DNA of 64,000 nt from an uncultured Lachnospiraceae bacterium (GTDB lineage Bacteria > Bacillota > Clostridia > Lachnospirales > Lachnospiraceae): positions 1,685 to 65,684 of the forward strand of contig CAJTSB010000015.1 in the NCBI GenBank assembly GCA_910578825.1, read 5' to 3'. Positions 16,989-27,300 of this stretch are shown in pieces. Made by a program: the position numbers and the translations under genes. The stretch's first letter is position 1. Every line of letters begins with the position of its first letter. A model generated the notes under the pieces. That model did not search any database. It had not been told where the DNA came from and saw only the letters and a program-made list of their open reading frames with translations.

Positions 16989-17723
16989 TTACCTATTTAC
17001 CACTTTTCCCGCTGCCGTTACTCCAAACCTAAGCATTTTTGCGTAGGCTTTTCCTGTTTTCTTATTGACTGCCCGGCAATTCCCTACTGCATACATTCCC
17101 GATTTATAACTTGTTCTTGATGTAACTTGGTAAGTTCCAGGTGCATTATTATAGCACCTCATGCTTGTATCCTTGCAGCGGCTTGTTTTTCCATTATACT
17201 CAAATACCCCTCTTAACACCCACTGCACATATGTCGCATTATCCTTTTTTCTGTAAATCCTGAATGTACGGCTATGTTCTACAGTGCTGACTATTGGAGC
17301 TGCTTTTTTTGAAACGGAACGTGACTCGTAGTCATTTACTTCAGCTGCAACTTCATTATCTATGTCATAAACTTTAGAAGAAACTAACTTCATTGATTTA
17401 GTCTCTTTTAATATCAATGCCATACTGTTATCCTGCATCGCGTTCCTAGTTTCTGCTGACATCTCCTGCTCGCTTTTATCTGCCACATATCCCATCTGTT
17501 CTACTGCCACTTCATCTTCTTCCTGCATATATTCTTCTACTGCCACCTCATCTCCTTCCTCCATATATTCTTCTACTGCCACTTCATCTTCTGCGGCACA
17601 ATCTTCGCTATATTCTCTACCTGAATATTCCCCAGCGGATATATCTGCTGCATATGCAGGCATTGCTGCTGTTCCCATCAAAGCTGCTGTTAATAAAGAC
17701 AATATAATTTTTCTAAATTTCAT
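16989..17723 (-). CDS. Secreted protein with 12-residue acidic repeats
   Basis: A 244-residue protein with a signal peptide ending PAYAA and AAAGGAA before the ATG. Residues about 46-80 contain three tandem 12-residue units of the type DEVAVEEYMEEG. The C-terminal half is basic and Cys-containing (RTFRIYRKKDNATYVQWVLR, then TSRCKDTSMRCYNNAPGTYQ) and ends KMLRFGVTAAGKVVNR. The family is not recognised. An acidic repeat before a basic domain suggests intramolecular or wall-polymer interactions. It is the first long gene behind the ECF-type promoter at 17994-18019 and probably heads the operon that includes the frameshifted protease-like gene. Confidence 0.75.
   Translation of the reverse strand: MKFRKIILSLLTAALMGTAAMPAYAADISAGEYSGREYSEDCAAEDEVAVEEYMEEGDEVAVEEYMQEEDEVAVEQMGYVADKSEQEMSAETRNAMQDNSMALILKETKSMKLVSSKVYDIDNEVAAEVNDYESRSVSKKAAPIVSTVEHSRTFRIYRKKDNATYVQWVLRGVFEYNGKTSRCKDTSMRCYNNAPGTYQVTSRTSYKSGMYAVGNCRAVNKKTGKAYAKMLRFGVTAAGKVVNR
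17499..17606 (-). repeat. 36-base tandem repeats inside the secreted repeat protein
   Basis: TTCTACTGCCA recurs at 17499, 17535 and 17571, a period of 36 bases (12 codons). The second and third units are nearly identical. Copy number could vary between strains by slippage. Confidence 0.8.
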
Positions 17724-17841
17724 TGTTTACCATTCCTTTCTTTTCATGATTTTTACACCTGTAAGGTAAAATATTGTTAGATATTTTACGCGCCGAAGTG
17801 CGCATAAGTTACCATGTCACCGCGGAGCAATTCATGGTATA

Positions 17842-17982
17842 CTAATTTTCAATGGCTGATAATGTTTCCTCCCTCCCCTCCTTATAATGCGGTTCGGCAC
17901 GCGACACCTCGTGCCACCTGCCATCTCGCCAGAAGACATTCCTTATGTGTACCGGCACGCGCCGCTTTGAAAAATTTGCCAT
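17842..17982 (-). CDS. Possible leaderless 46-residue protein
   Basis: An ATG at 17982 lies only about 12 bases after the CGAT of the ECF-type promoter, so the mRNA would start about five bases before the codon and leave no room for a ribosome site. The frame encodes 46 residues of protein-like, Arg-rich composition (MANFSKRRVPVHIRNVFWRD, then GRWHEVSRAEPHYK) and stops with TAG. Its DNA is clearly GC-richer than the flanks. The alternative is a structured untranslated leader: short inverted repeats around GGTTCGGCACG support that reading. The family is not recognised. Confidence 0.35.
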   Translation of the reverse strand: MANFSKRRVPVHIRNVFWRDGRWHEVSRAEPHYKEGREETLSAIEN

Positions 17983-17993
17983 CTATATGAATA

Positions 17994-18019
17994 ATCGTAT
18001 TTTTCTTTTTTAAGTTACG
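17994..18019 (-). promoter_or_regulatory. ECF-type promoter for the secreted-protein operon
   Basis: On the minus strand CGTAAC (18014-18019) is followed by 16 bases and CGAT (17994-17997). The same pair with the same spacing occurs before the ECF sigma gene at 19831-19856. ECF promoters typically carry an AAC-containing -35 element and a CG-starting -10 element. Confidence 0.6.
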
Positions 18020-18069
18020 CTTTTTTTCAATTTAATTAAAAATTTCTATAATTGCCCTAAATATAAATC

Positions 18070-18104
18070 GGCTGTCAATACACATATTTTCTGTATTGAC
18101 AGCC
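18070..18104 (-). terminator. Hairpin downstream of the anti-sigma gene
   Basis: GGCTGTCAATACA faces TGTATTGACAGCC: thirteen paired bases with a nine-base loop. On the minus strand the tail GATTTATATTT is only moderately T-rich. It lies 43 bases after the anti-sigma stop. Confidence 0.6.
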
Positions 18105-18146
18105 CTAATTTCATTTTCCTATAACGGATAAACCCACAGCATTCCA

Positions 18147-19199
18147 TTACTTCATTGATATGCTGTTTTTTATTGCAACCCTGAATTTTTGTCCTACCGG
18201 CTCCATTTTCCCATTGTCCACTTGGAAAACTTCGCTTAACTGTTCACCGGTAGAATCTGAATCCCCTGTACCTTCTTCCCATTCAAAGGGCAGGGCGTAC
18301 ATTTGGACATCCAGCCATTCATTCCCCATAGACGGCGGCTCACCGTCATTCTGAAACGTATATACCCCATTCTGTATATTTACTAAATAGTAAAGGAAAT
18401 CTTTTCCATCCATATCCGTAATTTTAAAATAATACTGCTTTTCTTCCAGAGGAAGTTCCCCACATTCAACCTGAATGCTGCCTGCCACGCTGTTTAATGA
18501 CATTTCTTTGACAACAGCCTCTATATCTCCTGTCTCTATTTTCCGGTTCAGCTCCATACGCAGTGTGTTCTTCTGCAATTCTTCTTCTGATGCTGAAAAT
18601 GCAAATACAAACGCCTGCCCTTCAAAATCCTCCATATGCCTGTGCAGCACAATTTCCATCTTAATATTTACTTTCCCGGTTATCTGTAAGCTGCTGCCAT
18701 AATCCCATTCGACAACATAATCGCCGCCTGTTCCTTCAATATCTTCCCTGCTGTATACTTTTGTAGAATCACATTCCTTTTCTTCCCCATTGATTTCGAT
18801 GCTTTCCCCTGCGCTTATGCCTGCACCGTCATCTGCCCCCTCCACATGGACAGATGCAAGAAGGCTGTTTCCCGTCCAGATGACTTCCTTCAAAGTTATT
18901 CCTGTCCCATCCTGTCTCTGGGTTGTATTGATAATATCCGTATAGGGCGTCAGGTCATCTGACAGCCCTAAAATCTCTCCCATCATCGTCGTAAACCTGC
19001 TTATGGCTGCATAGACCTGATTATGGAACACCATACAGAAACCAAGCAGCATAATGATGAAAAGACAGGCAACCTTTTTTCCCATGTGGTACATTACATA
19101 TCTTCTCGTCTGTCCTTTCCAAGGCTGCAGCGCCTGATAAATATATTCTTCATCAATCTTCCCAAAAAGCTCCAAAAATTCAAATCCATCTTCTTTCAT
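18147..19199 (-). CDS. DUF4179-type membrane anti-sigma factor
   Basis: A 350-residue protein from the ATG at 19199, which overlaps the sigma stop as ATGA with AGAGGGA upstream. The N-terminal about 45 residues are cytoplasmic, where the sigma-binding helices (FEFLELFGKIDEEYIYQAL) lie. One membrane segment follows (VACLFIIMLLGFCMVF). The long outer part begins with the DUF4179 pattern, DDLTPYTDIINTTQRQDGTG and LKEVIWTGNSLLASVHVEG. The sensed signal is unknown. In this family the anti-sigma holds the cognate ECF sigma at the membrane until stress or a ligand releases it. Translational coupling fits a fixed ratio of the two proteins. Confidence 0.85.
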   Translation of the reverse strand: MKEDGFEFLELFGKIDEEYIYQALQPWKGQTRRYVMYHMGKKVACLFIIMLLGFCMVFHNQVYAAISRFTTMMGEILGLSDDLTPYTDIINTTQRQDGTGITLKEVIWTGNSLLASVHVEGADDGAGISAGESIEINGEEKECDSTKVYSREDIEGTGGDYVVEWDYGSSLQITGKVNIKMEIVLHRHMEDFEGQAFVFAFSASEEELQKNTLRMELNRKIETGDIEAVVKEMSLNSVAGSIQVECGELPLEEKQYYFKITDMDGKDFLYYLVNIQNGVYTFQNDGEPPSMGNEWLDVQMYALPFEWEEGTGDSDSTGEQLSEVFQVDNGKMEPVGQKFRVAIKNSISMK

Positions 19200-19756
19200 A
19201 AGCGTCCCTCTTTTTCCAATAATTTTCTTAATTTCTTCTTGTTGCGCAGCAGATTCTGCTTTACCGCCCCCTCCGATACCCGATGCCTTGCCGCAATATT
19301 CTTCAATGGTTCCATTCCCCAATACCGCTGGACAAAAATATCCCTGTCCCGTTCTGACAGCCCCGCCAGAAAGCCATTTATAATCCCTATTAATTCTTCT
19401 TCCTCAATATGTTCCTCAAAGTTATGGATTACCGCCGCATTTAAATCTTCCACTTCTTCCTTTATTTCCACAATGTGCATATCCATCCGTTTCACTGCAT
19501 ATTTTTTCCTCAATGTATCTATTGCAAACCCACGCGTAATCTTACCTAAAAAAGCAGCCAGCTTTGAAGGCCTCTTGGGCGGGATATGCCTCCATGCCGC
19601 AAACCATGTGTCATTCACGCATTCTTCTGAATCCTCCCGGTTTGTGAGGATTTTCCATGCAATGGAATAACAAAAAGAGTTATACTTCTCATCCACTATC
19701 CTTATTGCATTTTCATCTCTGTTCCAAAACAAATCAATTATGTAGGCATCATTCAT
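19196..19756 (-). CDS. ECF RNA polymerase sigma factor
   Basis: A 186-residue protein with the usual two domains. Region 2 is visible at about 20-60 (FCYSIAWKILTNREDSEECV then NDTWFAAWRHIPP), with the conserved acidic 'EE(C)VNDTW' core. Region 4 is at about 130-180 (LSERDRDIFVQRYWGMEPLK, IAARHRVSEGAVKQNLLRNK). It is coupled to the anti-sigma gene downstream. The promoter-like CGTAAC-N16-CGAT element 75 bases upstream is shared with the secreted-protein operon, so autoregulation plus control of secretion is the simplest reading (inference). Confidence 0.92.
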   Translation of the reverse strand: MNDAYIIDLFWNRDENAIRIVDEKYNSFCYSIAWKILTNREDSEECVNDTWFAAWRHIPPKRPSKLAAFLGKITRGFAIDTLRKKYAVKRMDMHIVEIKEEVEDLNAAVIHNFEEHIEEEELIGIINGFLAGLSERDRDIFVQRYWGMEPLKNIAARHRVSEGAVKQNLLRNKKKLRKLLEKEGRL

Positions 19757-19830
19757 TACTTATTCCCCTTTTATCTATTTCTTTTGTTAAAATAATCGGC
19801 CAATCTTTTAAAACCGTTCTTAATTAATAT

Positions 19831-19856
19831 ATCGTATTTTAAATACAAAAGTTACG
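19831..19856 (-). promoter_or_regulatory. ECF-type promoter of the sigma gene (autoregulation)
   Basis: CGTAAC (19851-19856 on the minus strand), 16 bases, CGAT (19831-19834), about 75 bases before the sigma start. It matches the element at 17994-18019 exactly in both boxes and spacing, while the spacers differ. Confidence 0.6.
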
Positions 19857-20043
19857 TTTTTACACAAACATTTTTGGATTTCCTGACCGTTATATTTCAA
19901 TATGTGTTGCACTGGATATGAACCGCAGTCATAAAAGCCGTATTATCACCAAGTCTGCAAAATCAGTGTTTCTTTCCACTATGCCGAAACCAGAGAAAGC
20001 AACAGCTATCCCCGGCTCCGGCAAATCATTTCCTAAATCTTTA

Positions 20044-20703
20044 TTATCTAGCAGGCAAACCCATATCCGGGAAATCCTGTGTCGGCACAAACCCATCCGC
20101 CTGTGCCAATACGTTCTCCTGCACTTTTGCCACCGCCCTTTCATAAGCAGCCGTCAGCATATTATTTACTTTCTCACGGAACTCCCCGGTAACCGGATAG
20201 CAGATGTCCCGGTATACTTCTTTGTTATTCTCACCTATCTGGTTTGTCTTGTAAGAAGGCATGGACACAAACATCCCATTTTTCCCCATAATAAGGCTGA
20301 TATTGCTGACAGCAAAACATTCGTCCAGATAAATGCGGGCAAGCCCCCGGATACTGCTGTTTTCCTTTTCAAAAGGCGTGACCGCCACCGTAAAAGGCAG
20401 CTCCATGTCCTGCCCATCCCCCACAAGGTATTTCTTCTGCCCCGTCTGCTGCAGGTTCTCCAGTGAAAGCAAAATATTTGCCTCCAGCTCCCCATGAAAA
20501 CTTTTTGTGGTCGGATAGCAGATGTCTTTCTTTTTCTTATCCTGGTTCTTGTAATGCGGCATGGAAATATACAACCGATTATTCCTGTCCGCCAGAATCG
20601 CAATATTGCTGACCTTGAAACTGTCCCCGAATACCACTGAGGCATAGCCTTTTACGCTGCTGTTCTGTGCCTGCACTTCTCCTACGGTAATCTCATACTT
20701 CAT
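20044..20703 (-). CDS. spoVG: Tandem-domain SpoVG-family protein
   Basis: A 219-residue protein from the ATG at 20703, with GGAGG upstream. Two SpoVG-like units are present, about 1-95 and 105-190. Each has an 'NSS.(K/R)G.A...(F/D)..F.VSNI.(I/L)..' core, an 'ISMP.YK' or 'VSMPSYK' strand and a DICYPTT or DICYPVT tail followed by a helix. SpoVG proteins bind nucleic acids and modulate septation, capsule and virulence genes; most have a single unit of about 90 residues. SpoVG relatives are common beside the helicase and sortase in Tn1549-like elements. It is the last gene of the conjugation operon here. Confidence 0.88.
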   Translation of the reverse strand: MKYEITVGEVQAQNSSVKGYASVVFGDSFKVSNIAILADRNNRLYISMPHYKNQDKKKKDICYPTTKSFHGELEANILLSLENLQQTGQKKYLVGDGQDMELPFTVAVTPFEKENSSIRGLARIYLDECFAVSNISLIMGKNGMFVSMPSYKTNQIGENNKEVYRDICYPVTGEFREKVNNMLTAAYERAVAKVQENVLAQADGFVPTQDFPDMGLPAR

Positions 20704-20763
20704 AAAATCCTCCATTTCTGCATGGCCGGCTGTGCCGGCTTTTGCCCTGCTGTAATTTACTGG

Positions 20764-21378
20764 TTACTTCTGTTCGCTGCCGGCATTCTCCCTTTCATGG
20801 AAATAATCCTTAACCGGGACACATTTGCAGGCAAACCTCCTTGTGCCATGCTCTGCACAGGTGAACAGGGTAAGCACTTCCGTATCGCTTTCTGCCGTTA
20901 CCCATTCCTCATAAGGGTTTACCACCCGCATTTCCTCCACTGTATAACGGTGCGTCAGCCCTGCTTTCGTTGTCAGCTTTACCTCTGCCCCCATCCTGAT
21001 ACTTCCGAGGCCTGTAAAAAAAGTCCCGCGCCTGCTGCCGTTATGCCCGGCAAGGACGCAGTTGCCTTTTCCACATAAAGGCTCAGTGCTTTCCATATGC
21101 CCAATCCCCTCATTTAACTGCGCTGTGCCGGTCCCCTCAAATACCGGATACCTGATGTTCAGGTCCGGTATCTCCACAATCCCGGCTGCCTCCTCCGCCA
21201 GATGTGGGGAAACCTCCTTTTTATAACTGCCGGTTTTTTCACTCTCCTCATTTCCATCCTCCTCAATCTGATTGATATACCAGCCTGCCCTCTGCTGCTC
21301 CTGCATCCGCTGAAAAAAAGGGACAGCCGCTATGGCTATCCCAACCAGGATAAATGTTATTGTTTTTTTACTTATCAA
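20764..21378 (-). CDS. Sortase (class D/E-like)
   Basis: A 204-residue protein starting at TTG 21378, overlapping the helicase stop as TTGA with GGGAGGGG upstream. An N-terminal membrane anchor (ITFILVGIAIAAVPFF) is followed by the sortase barrel: GIVEIPDLNIRYPVFEG, VLAGHNG with H112, and LTLFTCAEHGTRRFACKCV with C174 and the catalytic Arg at 180-181. Sortases cleave LPxTG-type signals and link the protein to the wall. The only LPxTG protein seen in the element is the SpaA-like adhesin at 48947-53473 (LPQTG), the likely substrate. The pairing is inferred, as the genes are 27 kb apart. Confidence 0.9.
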   Translation of the reverse strand: MISKKTITFILVGIAIAAVPFFQRMQEQQRAGWYINQIEEDGNEESEKTGSYKKEVSPHLAEEAAGIVEIPDLNIRYPVFEGTGTAQLNEGIGHMESTEPLCGKGNCVLAGHNGSRRGTFFTGLGSIRMGAEVKLTTKAGLTHRYTVEEMRVVNPYEEWVTAESDTEVLTLFTCAEHGTRRFACKCVPVKDYFHERENAGSEQK

Positions 21379-24300
21379 CGGTTCCCCTCCCTTTCTTTCC
21401 CATACCCATGTGACGGTTCCGCCGCACGGCTGACTTCCGGTTCCTGTTCTTCCTCTTTGGACGCCTGGTTCTCCAAATCCAGCAGGTTATTTAGCTCAAA
21501 CTGCCTTGCCAGCTTTGCTTTCAGTTCCGCCTCATATTGGAACGGCTTTTCATATTCCAGTTTCGCCTGCTCCATGTCAAGGCGGTATTTTTCCAGCTTT
21601 TCCTCAAGAAAGCCAACGGCTGCCTGCATCCCGTTAAAAAGGTTTTCAATCTTTGTCATGCAGCCTACCGGGGAAGTGGACATGTCCGCCCTGTATTCCA
21701 TCCTCCCCCGCATCACCAGACAATCCTCCCCCATGAAATTCTTTTCCACAAGGACCAAAAAGCCTTTGTACTTTGCCACTTCCGTCTTCGTGCCTGCCTT
21801 GCATTTACTGGCGGCAGACAGGAAAGCAGTTCCGCCGTCTACCCTCTCCGTAAACGTAATTCCCCCCACTTTAATGGAAAAATCCGTTTCTGCCATCAGG
21901 CATTTGTCCCGCTCCCTGACATCTTCATGGACGCGTTTCAGTTTTTCCTCTGCCTCTGCAATCAGTTTCGGGAACTTTACCATAAAACCGTCCTGCATGG
22001 CATAGTGCTGGCTGTCATACGCTGCTTTCAGCATTTTCAGACGCTGCACGTCATTGTCTGTCTGCATTTTTTCTTTTATCATCGGATTCCCGGTAGCCAC
22101 AGCCTTTATCTCCGCATAGGAGAGGACTGCCTCGTCAATATCCTCACAGGTCCTTGAGATGGATTTCCCTGTCATTACCTGTGAGATAAAACGCTGCTTG
22201 TTTTCGACCAGCGCCCAACTGTATGCGTCAAAGGTCCCCTTTGTCACATAGCGGTACACGGCAACCTCATCATTCTCATTGCCCTGCCTCAGACCCCTGC
22301 CCTCACGCTGTTCTATGCTTGAGGGTTTCCATGGGCAGTCGCAATGGTGCATTGCCACAAGATACGTCTGCACGTTGACTCCGGTGCCGCATTTGTCCGT
22401 AGAGCCAATCAGCACCTTTTTTATACCGGAACGCATTTCACGGAACAGGACATCCCTCTGTGCGTCTGTTTTGGAATCGTGTATAAATGCAATTTCCTCC
22501 GCCGGGATGCCCTGTTTTACCAGTTCCGTCTTGATATAATTATACACATCAAAACTTCCTATTTCGTGCCACGGTGTGCTTAACATATCCCGGCTCCATG
22601 AACGTTTCGGCGTGCCAATATCCGAAAAAATAAGCTGTGTGCCTATTTTCCCCTCACTTTCCGCCTTACGGTATTCATATAGCACGTTTTCCACCACTTT
22701 ATTTAACTTGCCATCCACGCTCCCCGGTGCATCCGGGGTTAAAAGCCTTGCGTCTGTGCCTAACAGCCTTGCCTCATGGGTAATTTTAAGAAAATTATCA
22801 ACTTTCGGATTGACTTTCCCATTACGGATTGCCTCCGCCCGCTGGACAAAAGTTTCCATGACCTGCCTCACATACCAGTCCGGCTCGCTCTCCACGATGA
22901 TATATTTCCCGCCCCGCAGTTCCGGGGCGTCAAGGTCCAGCATGTCCCTTGTCTGGATGTCCGCTGCCTCCCGGAAAATGTTCATCAGTTCCGGCAGATT
23001 GGTAAACTTATTAAACCTCGTCTTGAACCGGAACCCGCTGCCCTCAACAGTCAGTTCCAGTGCCGTTGTCTGCTCCCCGAAGTTAGCCGCCCAGCTGTCA
23101 AAATGGTAAATCCCAAGCTGCTCTAATGTGTCTTTCTGTAGAAACTGCTGCATGACGTACATCTCACACATAGTATTGCTGATTGGCGTCCCCGTGGCAA
23201 AGACAATCCCCCTCCCGCCGTTTATCTCATTGACATACTGGCACTTGAGGTACATGTCCATTGCCCTCTGGCTGCCGCTGCCGGTTATCCCCGACACGTT
23301 CATTTTTGAAAATACGGCGAGATTCTTAAAAATATGCGCTTCGTCCACCATGATGGAGTCAATGCCAAGTTCCTCAAAGGTTATGAGGTCGTCTTTCCTT
23401 ATCTCGTCCGCCATTTCCTGCAGCTGCTCCTCCAGCCTTTTCTTATGCCCCTCCATCTGCTTGACAGTCCACTGTTCCTGGTTGCGCTCCTTCATTTCCG
23501 CAATGGCAAAACTGATGTCGTCTATCTGGCGGTTTAAAAGCATTTCCCTCCTTTCCTTTGACACCGGAATCCGCTCGAACTGCGAATGTGACATGATGAT
23601 GCAGTCATAGTCCCCGGTGGCAATGCGGGAGATAAACTGCTTTCTCCTGTGTTTCTCAAAGTCCCTCTCTGCAGCCACCAGAATGTTTGCAGAGGGATAA
23701 AGGCGCAGGAACTCACTGGCAGTCTGCCCGATCAGCGGCTTTGGCACTACCATGACCGTCTTGTTAGAAAGCCCCAGACGTTTCTGTTCCATGCACGCCG
23801 CCATCATCTCAAAAGATTTCCCCGCACCCACACAATGTGCAAGCAGGGTGTTCCCTCCCATCAGAATCCTTGCAATGGCATTCCTCTGGTGCGGCTTTAG
23901 CCGGATATCCGGGTTCATGCCGGGAAACTGTAAATGGCTGCCGTCATACTCCCGCAGCCTTACATTGTTAAAAGTCTCATTATAATAACCGACATATTTA
24001 TTCCTCCGTTCTGGCTCTGCAAATATCCAGTCCCGGAACGCCTCTTTTAACTGGTTCTGTTTTTCCCTTGCCAGCATGGTCTCTTTCTGGTTCGTTTCAT
24101 AATGGTATTTCCCCCCTCCGTCCTCTATGCGGTCACGGACCGTGACGGTGCGCAGGTTCAGTGTATTCTCAAAAATCGTGTAGGCATCCATCCTTGACGT
24201 GCCGTAGGTTTTGGTCGCTGCCACGGAAGTTTTATCCAAAGATTTATTTTCAACAAACCATTCCATCTGGAATTTATTCAGCTGCACCTGTATCCCGGTG

Positions 24301-27300
24301 GCAGAATAGGCAGAGCGACGCGCCCTCGCACGCTCCGGCGTATGCAGCGTTTCATAAAGGAATTTCTCATAGTCCTCCGGCTCAATCCATGTCGTGCCAA
24401 TCCTCACGTCTATCTCCCCGGCATCCAGTTCTTTCGGCTGCACCTGCTCCAGCGCCGCCACATTGTCCCCGAACAGTTCCGGATGTTCGCCTGCTGCCGC
24501 TTTTGCCACACGCAGCTTGTCCCTGACATTGCCGGACAGGTACTCACCCGCTGTCTCCCACCCCTGGTTTTTATCATGCGGAAAGTATTTCTGCGGATTC
24601 AGGAAGATAACGCCTTTCAGCTCCTCAATCAGTTTTTCCCTCTTTAATTCCCCTCCGTCAGCCACAGAAAGGGTAATTTCTTCCTGCATATCTTTCTGCC
24701 TTTCCCTGAGTTTTTCTGCATATCCGCTGATGTCCGGCTCATAAATCTGCAGCATATACGGAAGGTTGACTCCGTTGTACTCACATATGGAAAGGTTGAG
24801 GGCCTCCACCGCTGTCTCTGCATGGTCCATTTCCCTCCTTGCCCGTATGGTCTGTTTCGTAAACATATCCGCTTTGGTAACAGTGCCATTCTCCGCATCC
24901 ACCATTTCCAGTGAACATAAAAGAGGGTAATCCTCGTCGTCCCGGAAGGCTCTCGAATTACCCTGTGAAGTGATATAACCGTATTTTTTTGTAAAGCTGT
25001 CATATATAGAATTTAATTCCCCCTGTGCTGCCTTCAGTTCCTTCTCACTGCACCCGTTTAACTGGATGTCTATCAGGTGTCTGGTGCATTTCCGCAGTTT
25101 ATCCATTCCCCTTATGCGTCCAAACACGGTATTTCCCACTTCCTGCCGGTGCATCCGTGAATCTTTCCGGTAATACAGTGCCCCATCCACAAACGTGTAG
25201 GTGTAATTCTTTACATCCGGATCAGCCGGTATGCTCTCCTCCGGTTCCCCCTCCTGTAAGATTTCATAATCCGGCATCTGCACCAAAAGGCGGCTTACCG
25301 CCTGCTGCAATGCCCCATACAGGTCAAAATCTTCCCTGTCATTGACACATACTGTATATCCCGCATCACTGCCATACCTGCCGGTATCATACTCCATGCG
25401 GCCTAACATCATCTCCGGGTGTTCCACGAAATACGAATTGACAGGCACTCCATTTTCCGTCATGCCGAGGTGAACCCAGCCCGGCTCCGCCGATATTTTC
25501 CGTTCCCTTTTCTGGAAAAACAAAATATCACTGGTGACTTCCGTCCCTGCCTCTGCCTTGAAAGCGCTGTTCGGCAGCCTGACCGCCCCGGCAAGTTCCG
25601 CACGCTGCGCCAGATATTTACGGACACTGCTGTTTTTCTTATCCATTGTCCCTTTCGTGGTAATCACGGCAACAATGCCGCCCGGACGTACTTTGTCTAT
25701 GGACTTTGCCACAAAGTAGTCGTGGATTTTGAAATTCTCTGCATTGTACTTCCTGTCGTAGACCTTAAAATCCCCGAATGGGACATTCCCCACCACAACG
25801 TCAAAAAAGTTGTCCGGGAAGTCTGTTTCCTCAAACCCTTTTATCTGTATATCTGCCCCCGGGTACAGAAGTTTTGCAATCCTGCCGCTGATGCTGTCTT
25901 TCTCCACGCCAAAAAGTCTGCTGCCCCATAGCTGCTCCGGCATGGTCCCAAAGAAATGCCCTGTCCCTACAGAGGGCTCCAGCACATTTCCTCCGGCAAA
26001 GCCAAACTGCACCAGCGCCTCTCCAACGGCAGCAGCTACCGCAGGCGGTGTGTAGAAAGCAGTCGTGACCGTTGCCCTTGCCTCCCGGTATTCCTCTGGG
26101 GTAAGGAGTTCCTTCAACTCCGCATATTCTTTCCGCCAGCTTTCGCTTTTTTCATCAAATGCCTGTGACGTGCCGCCCCACCCGGCATACCTGGCAAGGA
26201 TTTCCTGCTCCTCCGGCGTGGCGTGCCCGTTTTCTGTCTCTATCTGCTTTAATGTTTTTATGGCATCCACGTTCCACTTATAGCGTGCCTTTTCCCCGCC
26301 GGTCTCCTGTTTGTGAATGTCAATGACATAATTATGGGGCTGTGGCAGCATTATATTTTCAGTTTCTGCTGCCGGAACCTGTTCTTTTTCTCTGGTGTCA
26401 GCAGACTCCGAAACTGGTTCTTTTTTCTCTTTTCCCTCCGAATCTTCATAAGCGACATGATAGTTATTTATTTTTTGCCGTTGCTCAAAACGCACGGCAT
26501 CCGGCACTCCCATTTGGTCTGCCTCGTCAGGAATCGCATAGCTGTCAATCCCTGTTTCTTTATAATCAAAAAGAGAAGCCTGTCTGAAAACGGCCTCCCT
26601 TTCCGTACCAAATGAATTTAAGTCATCCTGCTCCCTGTCTAATTCTTCCTGCGTTTCTAATGAAACCTGTTTATCAGGTCGTGACGGATAATCTCCTCTG
26701 CCTCCATCATCCCCTGTTTCCGGATGCGTAACATCTCCATTGTGGATTCCGGATTCTCCGGCCTGTGGCTTTCCAGATACTTCTCCATGAGACTTTCCAA
26801 CATCCGGCCTGCCTCCTCCTCCACTTCTTTCAGTTTTGGGTAGAGGTTGCCGAACCGTATCAGGCTCCGGTATCTCTGCGGGTAATTTTCCTCCAAATAT
26901 TCCATCGCCATGATTCCGAACTTCCCTAACGTCCCTGTTTCCGTCTGTTCCGCTGCTTTGATGTCCGGGTACAGCATCCCGTCTGTCCCCTCGTGGTAAC
27001 TGATTGCTAGTGCCATTCCTGCCTCCTTTTCCGGAAAGATTCTGCTGCAGATATGCAGCCCGCTTTCTTCCCTGTTCAATACCCATTATTTCACGGCCAA
27101 TATTCCGAAGAACGGTACAGGATACGTCACTTACCAGAGTACCAAGTACGCTAATGCTGCCCTCATCTTTCACATTAACTATTGCACCTAAGTCCTGTTC
27201 TTCGCTGCTTAAGTCAAATCCGCATCTTGTCCCCACCGCATAGAAAATGCTGTTAAAAATCAATTTCTGTGCGGTAAGCTCTGGCGTTTCATTCTCTCCG

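Larger units (their letters stand above)
17724..18146. other. Regulatory gap of about 420 bases upstream of the secreted-protein operon
   Basis: The gap holds the ECF-type promoter, the candidate 46-residue ORF, a GC-rich island near 17790-17970 and the terminator-like hairpin downstream of the anti-sigma gene. These are listed separately. The rest shows nothing recognisable. Confidence 0.6.

Noticed and set aside
19929..20144. 71-codon minus-strand frame beyond the SpoVG stop
   Set aside because: Most of it is SpoVG in another frame. The tail looks protein-like but has no start or ribosome site.
22276..26616. Numerous plus-strand frames of 60-180 codons
   Set aside because: All are antisense to the large methylase-helicase gene and reflect its GC-rich codon use.
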